NCBI GenBank assembly: GCA_018436925.1
Contig: JAHDKI010000034.1
Location: 1-35,113 of the forward strand
Source: Syntrophaceae bacterium
GTDB lineage: Bacteria > Desulfobacterota > Syntrophia > Syntrophales > Smithellaceae
Direction: 5' to 3'
DNA: 35,113 nucleotides
The number at the start of each line of letters is the position of its first letter. Position 1 is the stretch's first letter. This document shows positions 16,669-24,043 of this stretch, piece after piece. Under the pieces are notes generated by a model. That model was not told the DNA's origin. It ran no database searches and saw only the letters and a program-made list of their open reading frames with translations. A program made the position numbers and the translations under genes.

Positions 16669-18270
16669 ATGCGCGTCTTTAAAAATGCCCAATTTATTTC
16701 CTGCGAAGAAGAAAACCGTATTTTTCAATACCTGGTTGAAGACGGCGGAAGGATTGTCTTTACGGGGAACCGGTTGTCGGAACAGTATTTCTCCTGCGAC
16801 AGCCTGGATCTTCAGGGACGCTGCGTCATTCCCGCCTTTGTCGATACGCACCTCCATTTTGCCTCGTTCGCCTTTTTTTATTCAGGACTGGATTGCCGAC
16901 ATGTCAGCGATTTTGACGAACTGGCCTATGTCGTGCGCCGATATCTAGCTTGCAACAGCGAGAAAAAAATCTTTCTGGCTTTCGGTTGCTCGGCGCATAC
17001 CGTTAAAGAGCGGCGGCTTCCAACCCGCGCGGATCTCGACAAAATCACCACCCGCCCCCTGATGATCATCAAGTACGACGGCCATGCAGCCGTGGGAAAC
17101 ACTTCCTTAATCAAAAAAATGTCCAAAGACATTTTATCTGACCCCGGATTTCACGCGGAAACGGGATGGTTCCATCTCAATGCTTTCTATAGAGCCGTCA
17201 ACGCCATTACGAAATCCGTCTCACTTTCCGAACTGTTTTTGCAACTCGCAGCCGGATGCGACGGTCTGGCTTATCAGGGCATTGCGCTTGCGCATACGGC
17301 CGAAGGCGTCGGCTTTCCGCTGGATCTGGATGTCGATTTTATGAGATTGGCCAACCGGGGGTTCCCGTTGGACTTTCGAGTTTTTTTTCAGACCATGGAT
17401 ATCCGTAAAATCACTCGCCGTAAACTGCCTCGTATCGGAGGATGCTTCGCCACGGCGTTAGACGGCTGCTTCGGTTCCGAAGACGCGGCCCTTCTACAGC
17501 CTTATTCAAACAATTCCGGCAATTTCGGTCAGCTTTTTTACACCCAGAAACAGGTCAATGAATTCGCGATTTCCGCCAATCGCGAAGGTTTGCAGATCGC
17601 TTTGCATGCCATCGGTGACGGAGCGATTTCTCAGGCGCTTAGCGCTTTTGAAGCTGCCCTGGCCGACTTTCCGCGCACCGACCATCGCCACATTCTCATT
17701 CACGCCGACCTGATGGACGAATCAACCATCGAAAGAGCGGCAAAACTCGGCGTTTGCATCGCCCTGCAAACGCCTTTTTTACACTGGCCGCAGGAACCGC
17801 TATCGTATCTGAAATCGATACTCGGTTCGCGAATCGACAACCTGATACCACTCAAAAGTATGCGGCAGGCCGGAATCACGCTGGCATCGGGCTCTGACGC
17901 CCCATGCACGCCGCCGGATCCCATTTCCGGAATTTTTGCCGCCTGCAATCATCCGAATTCTGAGCAATCCGTCAACGCCCTTGAGGCCATCCGGATGCAT
18001 ACAGCCGCCGGGGCGTTACTTTCTTTTGAAGAGGCGTCGCGTGGAACGCTGACCGAAGGCAAACAAGCGGACTTTGTCGTTCTCAATGCCAATCCACTTG
18101 ATCTTCCCCCGAACCGGCTGAACACGCTCAAAGTTGAGACGCTGTACTTAAAGGGGGAAAAATACCGGCATCAATCCGACAAAAGTTTTGGCCGTCTTCT
18201 GATGGACGCACTGGCGAACCGGGGCGGTTCTTTGAAAAGACATCATAGAAAGTCCGACTATGCAAATTGA
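16669..18270 (+). CDS. YtcJ-type metal-dependent amidohydrolase
   Basis: This 533-aa protein belongs to the amidohydrolase superfamily. The N-terminal small beta domain leads into VIPAFVDTHLHF (His61, His63 metal ligands), then the barrel with LHAIGDGAI and HILIHADLM, the Asp in SGSDAPCTPPDP, and the returning beta segment GTLTEGKQADFVVLNANP. YtcJ/LAF3-type enzymes hydrolyse amides or formyl groups; the substrate is not evident. AAGGAGG precedes the start. It overlaps the next gene by 11 nt. It lies divergent to the TetR operon across about 230 bp. Confidence 0.88.
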   Translation: MRVFKNAQFISCEEENRIFQYLVEDGGRIVFTGNRLSEQYFSCDSLDLQGRCVIPAFVDTHLHFASFAFFYSGLDCRHVSDFDELAYVVRRYLACNSEKKIFLAFGCSAHTVKERRLPTRADLDKITTRPLMIIKYDGHAAVGNTSLIKKMSKDILSDPGFHAETGWFHLNAFYRAVNAITKSVSLSELFLQLAAGCDGLAYQGIALAHTAEGVGFPLDLDVDFMRLANRGFPLDFRVFFQTMDIRKITRRKLPRIGGCFATALDGCFGSEDAALLQPYSNNSGNFGQLFYTQKQVNEFAISANREGLQIALHAIGDGAISQALSAFEAALADFPRTDHRHILIHADLMDESTIERAAKLGVCIALQTPFLHWPQEPLSYLKSILGSRIDNLIPLKSMRQAGITLASGSDAPCTPPDPISGIFAACNHPNSEQSVNALEAIRMHTAAGALLSFEEASRGTLTEGKQADFVVLNANPLDLPPNRLNTLKVETLYLKGEKYRHQSDKSFGRLLMDALANRGGSLKRHHRKSDYAN

Positions 18271-18778
18271 TGACCTGCTCTTTCCCCGCCGACTGGAAGC
18301 AGACGGTTCGGCCTCGCGCATCCGGCAACACCTCAAGTTGCATCCGGTTCAAATGGGTCCGGATGCGAAAACGCTGGTCCCGTTTCTTACCATGAGCGAC
18401 GATCTTAGACGGTCGCTGGCCACTGCCCGTCTGCAGCGGCGCATTTGCAGGGGCTTCGAAGCAATCCGCGACAAACTCCAAAACGAACAAACCGGGCTGG
18501 TTCATCTCAGACAAAAAACAGGCGCCGAACAAAGTGTGCGCCTCTCGCGTTTGCTCTTTTTTACCAAAGACTGCGCCCCGCGCCTGAGCCGTCAAATTGA
18601 AAAGCTTCTTGTCATTCACCACCCTCGCATCCTGGCTTGCATGATCGATATCGACGCTCAAACCTTAGGAAGACTGATCTCAGGATCCGCTACGGAAATC
18701 AAAGTTATTTTGATTGATCACAAAGACGCTGTATCCGATATTCTATCCAGACTTTTTCCCGAGCAGAATACCGGGTGA
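18260..18778 (+). CDS. Uncharacterised protein (172 aa) coupled to the amidohydrolase
   Basis: The function is not recognised. The protein is highly basic in the middle (DDLRRSLATARLQRRICRGF) with a more hydrophobic C-terminal half (LVIHHPRILACMIDIDAQT and KVILIDHKDAVSDILSRL). No signal peptide, membrane segment or known motif is seen. It overlaps the amidohydrolase end by 11 nt with only a weak ribosome site, so it is probably translated by coupling. Codon use looks like that of its neighbours. Confidence 0.65.
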   Translation: MQIDDLLFPRRLEADGSASRIRQHLKLHPVQMGPDAKTLVPFLTMSDDLRRSLATARLQRRICRGFEAIRDKLQNEQTGLVHLRQKTGAEQSVRLSRLLFFTKDCAPRLSRQIEKLLVIHHPRILACMIDIDAQTLGRLISGSATEIKVILIDHKDAVSDILSRLFPEQNTG

Positions 18779-19107
18779 GCCTCACTCACCTCGAAGCTGA
18801 AAAAAGTTTCACAGGACCAAATATCTACAAATTTTGTAGATTTCGCCTCGAAACTTGATATCCTGAATTCTTCCCGCTTTTTGCCTTGAGCCCAGTGTGA
18901 GTTTTTATCATATAATATCAGTATGATAGAATTATTTTTTCAATCCTCTCGCCATGACTAGTTCTGGCATGTCCATTGCGAATCTATTGTTCTAAAAAGT
19001 ATTCAAAAAAGCGCGGCTTCGTCTGACACAAACGGAACACTGATCATTTGATCAAACAAAAGCCAATAAACGAATTTTAAATTCGCGGCAGCATGAAGAA
19101 GGTTGAT
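18779..19107. other. Intergenic region with three AT-rich inverted repeats
   Basis: This 329-bp gap has no convincing gene. It holds ATCTACAAATTTTGTAGAT (18823-18841, 9-bp arms), TATCATA and TATGATA as an inverted repeat (18906-18912, 18922-18928), and CGAATTTTAAATTCG (19071-19085). It also has a sigma-54-like promoter at 18964-18980. The density of symmetric sites suggests regulated expression of the hemerythrin-like gene downstream. Confidence 0.5.
18964..18980 (+). promoter_or_regulatory. Sigma-54 type promoter upstream of the hemerythrin-like gene
   Basis: CTGGCATGTCCATTGCG fits the sigma-54 -24/-12 pattern TGGCAYG-N4-TTGC with exact spacing. It lies about 130 bp before the start codon at 19108. 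A sigma-54 activator gene is present in the window, but far away at the right end, so no specific activator is implied. Confidence 0.55.
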
Positions 19108-19584
19108 ATGGAAAAAACATCTCTGTCTCAGTGGAATCCCGACTATAGCTCCAATCTCGATTTTTTCGACAGCCAAAACAGACGGCTTGTCACCATTATG
19201 AGCCAAATTCAGTCTATCTATGAAAGCGGGTCGGGGAATTTTCTACCGGCTATCAAGCAACTGATCCATTTCCTGACTCAGAAATTTCATGAGGAAAATT
19301 TGGCCATGATGATCGCAGGATATCCCGATCGCTCCAAACATATTGAAGAGCATCTGGCCTTTGTGACTAAAATAGATGATTTTCTGATGGATTTCATCAT
19401 AAGTGACCCAGACCTGGGACACAGCCTGCTCACTTATCTGCAACAGTGGGTTAGCGAGCATATTGCGATCCAGGATGTTCAATTTGGGCAGTATCTCAAC
19501 AACCGGACGGACTTGAAGAAACGCGTTTTCGATCTGCACCAGGAACTCAACAAACCGCCTCTGCTCTACGTGGTCAATGCATGA
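19108..19584 (+). CDS. Hemerythrin-like protein missing one iron site
   Basis: This 158-aa four-helix protein aligns with bacteriohemerythrins through W9, FFDSQN, FHEENLAMMIAGYPD, HIEEH and WVSEHIAIQDVQF. The family binds a diiron centre with five His, one Glu and one Asp. Retained here are His78, His82, His118, Glu63 and Asp123. The two His that hold the second iron are replaced by Asn24 (DSQN for DxQH) and Lys59 (KF for HF). It may therefore bind one metal or none, and O2 binding is doubtful. The start at 19108 is chosen because AAGG lies 8 nt upstream; ATG 19093 lacks a site. It is a single gene between a sigma-54-like promoter and a hairpin. Confidence 0.8.
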   Translation: MEKTSLSQWNPDYSSNLDFFDSQNRRLVTIMSQIQSIYESGSGNFLPAIKQLIHFLTQKFHEENLAMMIAGYPDRSKHIEEHLAFVTKIDDFLMDFIISDPDLGHSLLTYLQQWVSEHIAIQDVQFGQYLNNRTDLKKRVFDLHQELNKPPLLYVVNA

Positions 19585-19649
19585 TTTGAAGTCCTTGCAA
19601 ATTACTTGACCTCCCTCCTCCACTTGTAAAGAAGGACGCTCCGTCCAGC

Positions 19650-19677
19650 GCCGGGTTTGGCGAAAGCCAAACCCGGC
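19650..19677 (+). terminator. Strong hairpin after the hemerythrin-like gene
   Basis: A perfect 12-bp stem (19650-19661 with 19666-19677) is closed by a GAAA tetraloop. The T tract that follows is weak (TTGCCTTGATTTT), so termination may be partial; it may also stabilise the mRNA 3' end. Confidence 0.55.
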
Positions 19678-19833
19678 TTGCCTTGATTTTCCGTATTTTC
19701 GTGATTAACTTAACTCTAATAAAAAGGAAAGTTGTTGTTTTCTCCCGTTTTTTAGGCCAAAGCGGGAAATTCCATTATTTCAGCCTCCATTGGCTCAACA
19801 CGCCGATGATGGGCGATGAAAGGAGGAAGGATT

Positions 19834-20280
19834 ATGTTTGCACCGAAAAATATTTTGGTTCCGACCGACTTCTCCGAGCATTCGGACGAAGCCCTCAAGG
19901 AAGCGGTGGACTTGGCGCATCAGTATCACTCCCGGGTTTATCTGCTGCATGTGGCCGAACCCATTACGCAATGCGCTGGAGATTATTGCCTGGATGCCGC
20001 CGCCATGCTTCAAGCGGAAGAAGACGCAAGAAGCGCGGCGAAAGAAAAATTGGAAAAAGAGATCGCCCAATTCTCTGATGATCGCGATCTTGAGATCATC
20101 AGCGAGATTCGAAAAGGCGACCCGGCTCAGGAAATCCTCAAGGAGCAAAGAGAAAGAGGCGTCGATCTGATTATCATGCCGTCGCACAGAAAAACCGGAT
20201 TGCTCAAAAGGATTATGGGACCCGTGACCGAAAAGGTTATGGAAGAAGCAAAAAGTCCCGTCCTTTTGGTCCGTCACTAA
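19834..20280 (+). CDS. Universal stress protein (UspA family)
   Basis: This 148-aa protein has the Usp fold: KNILVPTDFSEHSDEALKEA at the N-terminus, LLHVAEP strand, IISEIRKGDPAQEIL and the C-terminal GPVTEKVMEEAKSPVLLV. The first glycine of the ATP-binding GxxG pattern is not conserved (MPSHRKTG), so nucleotide binding is uncertain. The start at 19834 (MFAPKNIL) is preferred since AAAGGAGGAAGG precedes it; an ATG at 19816 lies ahead of that site. It is a single-gene unit with its own terminator. Confidence 0.92.
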   Translation: MFAPKNILVPTDFSEHSDEALKEAVDLAHQYHSRVYLLHVAEPITQCAGDYCLDAAAMLQAEEDARSAAKEKLEKEIAQFSDDRDLEIISEIRKGDPAQEILKEQRERGVDLIIMPSHRKTGLLKRIMGPVTEKVMEEAKSPVLLVRH

Positions 20281-20300
20281 AAATTTCCCCTATGAGACAA

Positions 20301-20335
20301 AAAGGGCGGTGCCGGATTCGGACCGCCCTTTTTTT
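20301..20335 (+). terminator. Intrinsic terminator after the universal stress gene
   Basis: AAAGGGCGGT pairs with ACCGCCC plus T residues, with an inner CCG-GATT-CGG stem, and seven T follow (20329-20335). It begins 20 nt after the stop codon. Confidence 0.85.
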
Positions 20336-20417
20336 ATCCCTTTGACTTTCATACGATTTAGGCCCCTACCATATTTACACGACTTTCTATTTATCATGAC
20401 CGGCAGTCATTTTTTTG

Positions 20418-20446
20418 TTGACTTGGCGCGTCGTTTTGCTTAAAAT
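20418..20446 (+). promoter_or_regulatory. Sigma-70 promoter of the acyl-CoA ligase gene
   Basis: TTGACT (20418-20423), a 17-bp spacer and TAAAAT (20441-20446) form a near-consensus promoter. It would give a long 5' untranslated leader of about 225 nt before the start at 20679. Confidence 0.65.
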
Positions 20447-20678
20447 GGCCTCAGGATTGGAAAGGAACCGGAATTCGGCCGATCAAAAGACATCCCGGCG
20501 GATTCCGATAAAAGTCGCCCTGAGCTTCTTGTACGGATGATGTTTATGAATCACATGAATCACCAGGTTTGTGATGGTTACTGCGGGTTTGGGCCCCCAA
20601 ACGGCCGAAATACGCCATAAATAGAGTAACGGCATTGTTGAAGTTTATGGGCGCCTTAATAAAGCCAAGGAGACCCAT
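20447..20678 (+). other. Long 5' leader with a hairpin and a possible 24-codon ORF
   Basis: The leader contains GTTTGGGCCCCCAAAC (20587-20602), a short stem, lying inside a small ORF at 20546-20620 (MNHMNHQVCDGYCGFGPPNG plus four residues). That ORF has no convincing ribosome site. No known riboswitch pattern was recognised. Confidence 0.35.
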
Positions 20679-22319
20679 ATGCCAAACGAAACTTACCCTG
20701 CCGGAGATCATTACAACTACCCGTTAATTATCAAGAAAATTCTAAACACGCCCCTGACATATTGCCCTGATCAGGAAATCGTTTACCGTGACGAATTCCG
20801 ATATTCCTATCGCGGCCTCAATGAGCGCATCGGCCGCCTGGCAAACGCATTGGAAGGTTTGGGCGTCGTCGCGGGCGAAACCGTCGCCGTCTTCGATTAC
20901 GACAGCCATCGTTATCTCGAATGCTTTTTTGCCATTCCCATAATGGGGGCGGTTTTGCAGACGGTCAATTGGAGACTCTCTCCCGATCAGATTATCTATA
21001 CGATCAATCATGCGGACGCGAAACTGATCATTATCAACGCCGATTTTTTGCCCATCCTTGCCGAAATCCGAGACCAACTGGAAACGGTTCGAACGGTTTT
21101 AGTGATCTCTAAAAATGACGGGCAGCCGGAGGCGACATTCCCCATCGCCGGAAATTATGAAGAACTGCTCGATAAGTCCGATATCTTTTATGATTTTCCG
21201 GATCTCGACGAGAACACCAAAGCGACCACATTTTACACGACCGGAACAACCGGCCTGCCCAAAGGCGTGCATTACTCACACCGCCAGCTCGTGCTTCACA
21301 CGTTTTCCGTCGCTGTGGCGCTGGGTTCTTACCACACGATCGGACGCTTCCGGTCCGATGACGTCTATATGCCTATCACGCCGATGTTTCACGTTCACGC
21401 GTGGGGTCTGCCATATGTCGCGACGCTATTGGGCGCCAAACAGGTATATCCCGGGAAATATGAACCGGAAATGCTTTTGAAACTGCAGGAACGAGAAAAA
21501 GTGACTTTTTCCCACTGCGTCCCGACGGTTTTGCAGATGATCCTGTCGAGCCCCTCGGTCCGGAAGACGGATCTTTCGAAATGGAAAATGATGATCGGAG
21601 GTTCGAGGCTCACCTCAGCATTGGCCAAAACCGCCCGGGAAGCCGGCATTACGGTTTTTACCGGCTACGGCATGTCGGAAACCTGCCCGGTCATCAGCAT
21701 CAGTGTTCCCAAACCCGGCGAAAACACAGCGGGAGAAGATCTGGACAATCTTGTCACCAAAACGGGACTGCCGATCCCTCTGGCGGAAATTCAGGTTGTT
21801 GACGGAAATGACCAGCCCCTTCCTCATGACGGGGTTTCAACCGGCGAGGTGGTTTTAAGATCCCCCTGGTTGACTCAAAGCTACGCCAAAGCGCCGGATA
21901 AGACCCAAGAGCTCTGGCGCAACGGATGGCTCCACACCGGCGACGTCGGACATATCGACAACGGTTATCTTCAGATCACGGACAGGATCAAAGACGTTAT
22001 TAAAAGCGGCGGCGAATGGGTGTCTTCGCTGGATTTGGAAAACATGATCGGCCAGCATGAAGCCGTACTGGAATCCGCGGCCATCGGCATTCCGGATGAA
22101 AAATGGGGAGAGCGGCCTCTGATCCTGGTGGTCTTGAAGCCCGATTATGAAAAACCGATCGGCCCCGAGGAATTCAAGCAGCACATGCAGCAATTCGCCG
22201 CACAGGGCCAGCTGCCCAAATACGGCATCCCCGATCGTTATGAAATCGTGGAGGCGATCGCCAAAACCGGCATCGGGAAAATCAATAAAAAAGACCTCCG
22301 TTCAAAATACGCCGCATAA
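20679..22319 (+). CDS. AMP-forming acyl-CoA ligase (AlkK/medium-chain type)
   Basis: This 546-aa adenylate-forming enzyme activates a carboxylic acid with ATP and CoA. It has the P-loop TTFYTTGTTGLPKGVHYSH, the FHVHAWGLPYV segment, the A5 motif GYGMSET, the A7 motif NGWLHTGDVGHID, the hinge DRIKDVIKSGGEWVSSLDLE and the C-terminal catalytic Lys in KTGIGKINKKDL. The VHYSHR stretch and the GEWVSS hinge resemble AlkK-like medium/long-chain fatty acyl ligases. AAGGAG lies 9 nt upstream of the ATG. It stands alone between its own promoter and terminator. Confidence 0.92.
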   Translation: MPNETYPAGDHYNYPLIIKKILNTPLTYCPDQEIVYRDEFRYSYRGLNERIGRLANALEGLGVVAGETVAVFDYDSHRYLECFFAIPIMGAVLQTVNWRLSPDQIIYTINHADAKLIIINADFLPILAEIRDQLETVRTVLVISKNDGQPEATFPIAGNYEELLDKSDIFYDFPDLDENTKATTFYTTGTTGLPKGVHYSHRQLVLHTFSVAVALGSYHTIGRFRSDDVYMPITPMFHVHAWGLPYVATLLGAKQVYPGKYEPEMLLKLQEREKVTFSHCVPTVLQMILSSPSVRKTDLSKWKMMIGGSRLTSALAKTAREAGITVFTGYGMSETCPVISISVPKPGENTAGEDLDNLVTKTGLPIPLAEIQVVDGNDQPLPHDGVSTGEVVLRSPWLTQSYAKAPDKTQELWRNGWLHTGDVGHIDNGYLQITDRIKDVIKSGGEWVSSLDLENMIGQHEAVLESAAIGIPDEKWGERPLILVVLKPDYEKPIGPEEFKQHMQQFAAQGQLPKYGIPDRYEIVEAIAKTGIGKINKKDLRSKYAA

Positions 22320-22328
22320 AGGCCGTCC

Positions 22329-22378
22329 GGAATCAAACGCCTCGCTTTGTGGAAAAACAGGCGAGGCGTTTTGATTCC
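22329..22378 (+). terminator. Inverted repeat terminator after the acyl-CoA ligase gene
   Basis: GGAATCAAACGCCTCGC (22329-22345) pairs with GCGAGGCGTTTTGATTCC (22361-22378) with one bulged base. A T run lies within the right arm rather than after it, so it is a moderate-quality terminator. Confidence 0.6.
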
Positions 22379-22425
22379 TCCTCCCGCACTTGAAGATCTC
22401 CGCCCCGGCCGACTGCCGCTTTTTC

Positions 22426-22459
22426 CCCTGCATTTGCCGGGTGCCCGGCAAATGCAGGG
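22426..22459. repeat. 34-bp near-perfect palindrome of unknown role
   Basis: Arms of 16 bp (22426-22441 and 22444-22459, core TTTGCCGGG / CCCGGCAAA) are separated by only TG. There is no T tract on either side. It sits between the ligase terminator and the SET gene and could be a REP-like element or a protein-binding site. Confidence 0.5.
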
Positions 22460-22584
22460 ACACAGACAGCGCAACCGTCTTCATTAACTGCTTGCGGTCA
22501 TTCGGTCCGGCAAACCCCTTGACGCATCGGATTGATCCCTGTATATACGCCGCAACAAACGAACACTGAAAGATCAGGTTTCTC

Positions 22585-23073
22585 ATGCGGCCGCCAAAAA
22601 CAACAAAGCAAAAAGATTCTCCCAAACCGGTCCGTCGCGTCAGACGGACCGAAGTGCGCGCCTCGGGCGTTCATGGAAAAGGCGTCTATGCCGTTTGCCC
22701 CATCAAAAAAGGTGAAACGGTTCTGGAGTACAAAGGCGAAATCATTACCTGGCGTCAGGCCCTAAAACGCCATCCCCACAATCCGGATCAACCCAATCAC
22801 ACGTTTTTCTTCCACCTGACCGACGCGCATGTCATTGACGCCACCCACTGCCGGGCGCCCGCCAAATGGGTCAATCATTCCTGCGACCCCAATTTGGAAG
22901 CGGATCAAGAGGGATTGCGCGTCTTTCTCAAGGCTCTTCGCGACATAAAGCCCGGAGAAGAACTTTTCTACGACTATGCGCTGATGATCGAAGGCCGGAA
23001 AACCTCGAAAGACAAAAAAAATCACGCCTGCCTTTGCAAATCGCGAAACTGCCGCGGCACCATGCTGGCTTGA
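22585..23073 (+). CDS. SET-domain protein lysine methyltransferase
   Basis: This 162-aa protein is a compact SET domain with a post-SET tail. It shows GVHGKGVYAVCPIKKGETV, the AdoMet/knot motif NHSCDPN (97-103), ELFYDYAL with the catalytic-type Tyr129/Tyr131, and the zinc-binding CxCx4C tail at Cys149, Cys151 and Cys156 in CLCKSRNCRGTM. The N-terminus is a basic tail rich in Lys and Arg. Such proteins methylate lysines in ribosomal or DNA-binding proteins. The start at 22585 has only a weak ribosome site. SET genes occur sporadically in bacteria and are often acquired by transfer. Confidence 0.9.
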   Translation: MRPPKTTKQKDSPKPVRRVRRTEVRASGVHGKGVYAVCPIKKGETVLEYKGEIITWRQALKRHPHNPDQPNHTFFFHLTDAHVIDATHCRAPAKWVNHSCDPNLEADQEGLRVFLKALRDIKPGEELFYDYALMIEGRKTSKDKKNHACLCKSRNCRGTMLA

Positions 23074-23085
23074 ACAAAGAATAGC

Positions 23086-24018
23086 TTACCTGCGGGGCAA
23101 AAGATCGGCAAAGCACTCCGGCACGGGCGCTTCGCAATGGATTTCTCGGCCGGTTTGCGGATGGGAAAATCTCAGCCGTCTGGCATGGAGAGCCTGACGA
23201 GGCAACAGAAGCTTTTCAGCAAGCTCGGGCGTCCATCCCGTTTCAATAAACCTCAAAAACAGCCGCTCATCCCTCCCGTAGAGTTTGTCGCCGACCACGG
23301 GAAAACCCGCCGCCAGAAGATGCGCTCGAATCTGATGCAGCCTTCCGGTTTGCGGAAAGCAGCGAACCAGCGACAATGCTCCGTTTGAAGACACTCTCTC
23401 AAATCGCGTCAGCGCCTTTTCGGTTCCTCCGGACCAGGCCCGGCGCTTCTTTCTGACCGCAGAGGATTCATCGGCGCCCAGCGGCCAATCGACAAGCATC
23501 TCGCCTTGCGGAAAAACGCCGTGCACCAAAGCAAGGTATTCTTTGGTCGCGCCCGCGAGCGCCGCCGACAGAAGGGCGGCGGTTTTGCCGTCAAATGCCA
23601 CAAGCATCGCCCCCGAGGTTTCCCGATCCAACCGCTGCACGGCATAAACGCTGCGGTTGAGGCGCCTTTCCAGAATCATTGTGAGCGTATGGTCAAAATA
23701 TCGTCCCGCGGGATGCACCGGCAGATTGCCCGGTTTGTCCACGACGGCGAACTGCGCTTCCTGGTAAAGAATCGTCACGCGGTCGTCAACGGCCGGCTCC
23801 ACAATATGCCCTGAGTTCCAGGCCAGCTTATCCTTTGCTCGAAGAACAAAATTCGGCGAATACTCGACGCGATTATTGACGGATACCCTGCCGTGGGCAA
23901 TCTCGTTGCGCCATCCCTCCTCCGTCAGATAGTCATACCGTGAAGCAAGATACCCCATCAGCGGCCCGGGATGCTGATGGGCCGGCAAGAAGCTGATATG
24001 AATGTGTTTACGAATCAT
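23086..24018 (-). CDS. RluA-family pseudouridine synthase
   Basis: This 310-aa enzyme isomerises uridine in RNA. It has an S4-like N-terminal region (GWRNEIAHGRVSVNN), the catalytic motif AVQRLDRETSG with the nucleophilic Asp (the usual HRLD is QRLD here), KEYLALVHG and the closing motif TGRLHQIRAHL. The start at 24018 (MIRKHIHISFL) places it 25 nt after the ptsP stop; the frame is open upstream within ptsP but that region is not S4-like. No clear ribosome site is seen, so it is probably coupled to ptsP. The target site in rRNA or tRNA is unknown. Confidence 0.85.
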   Translation of the reverse strand: MIRKHIHISFLPAHQHPGPLMGYLASRYDYLTEEGWRNEIAHGRVSVNNRVEYSPNFVLRAKDKLAWNSGHIVEPAVDDRVTILYQEAQFAVVDKPGNLPVHPAGRYFDHTLTMILERRLNRSVYAVQRLDRETSGAMLVAFDGKTAALLSAALAGATKEYLALVHGVFPQGEMLVDWPLGADESSAVRKKRRAWSGGTEKALTRFERVSSNGALSLVRCFPQTGRLHQIRAHLLAAGFPVVGDKLYGRDERLFLRFIETGWTPELAEKLLLPRQALHARRLRFSHPQTGREIHCEAPVPECFADLLPRR

Positions 24019-24043
24019 TTGAGAACAACCCGTCGGATGTTTT

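Noticed and set aside
20424..20440. TGGCGCG...TTGC resembling a sigma-54 promoter
   Set aside because: The spacing is one base too long and it lies entirely within the spacer of a much better sigma-70 promoter.
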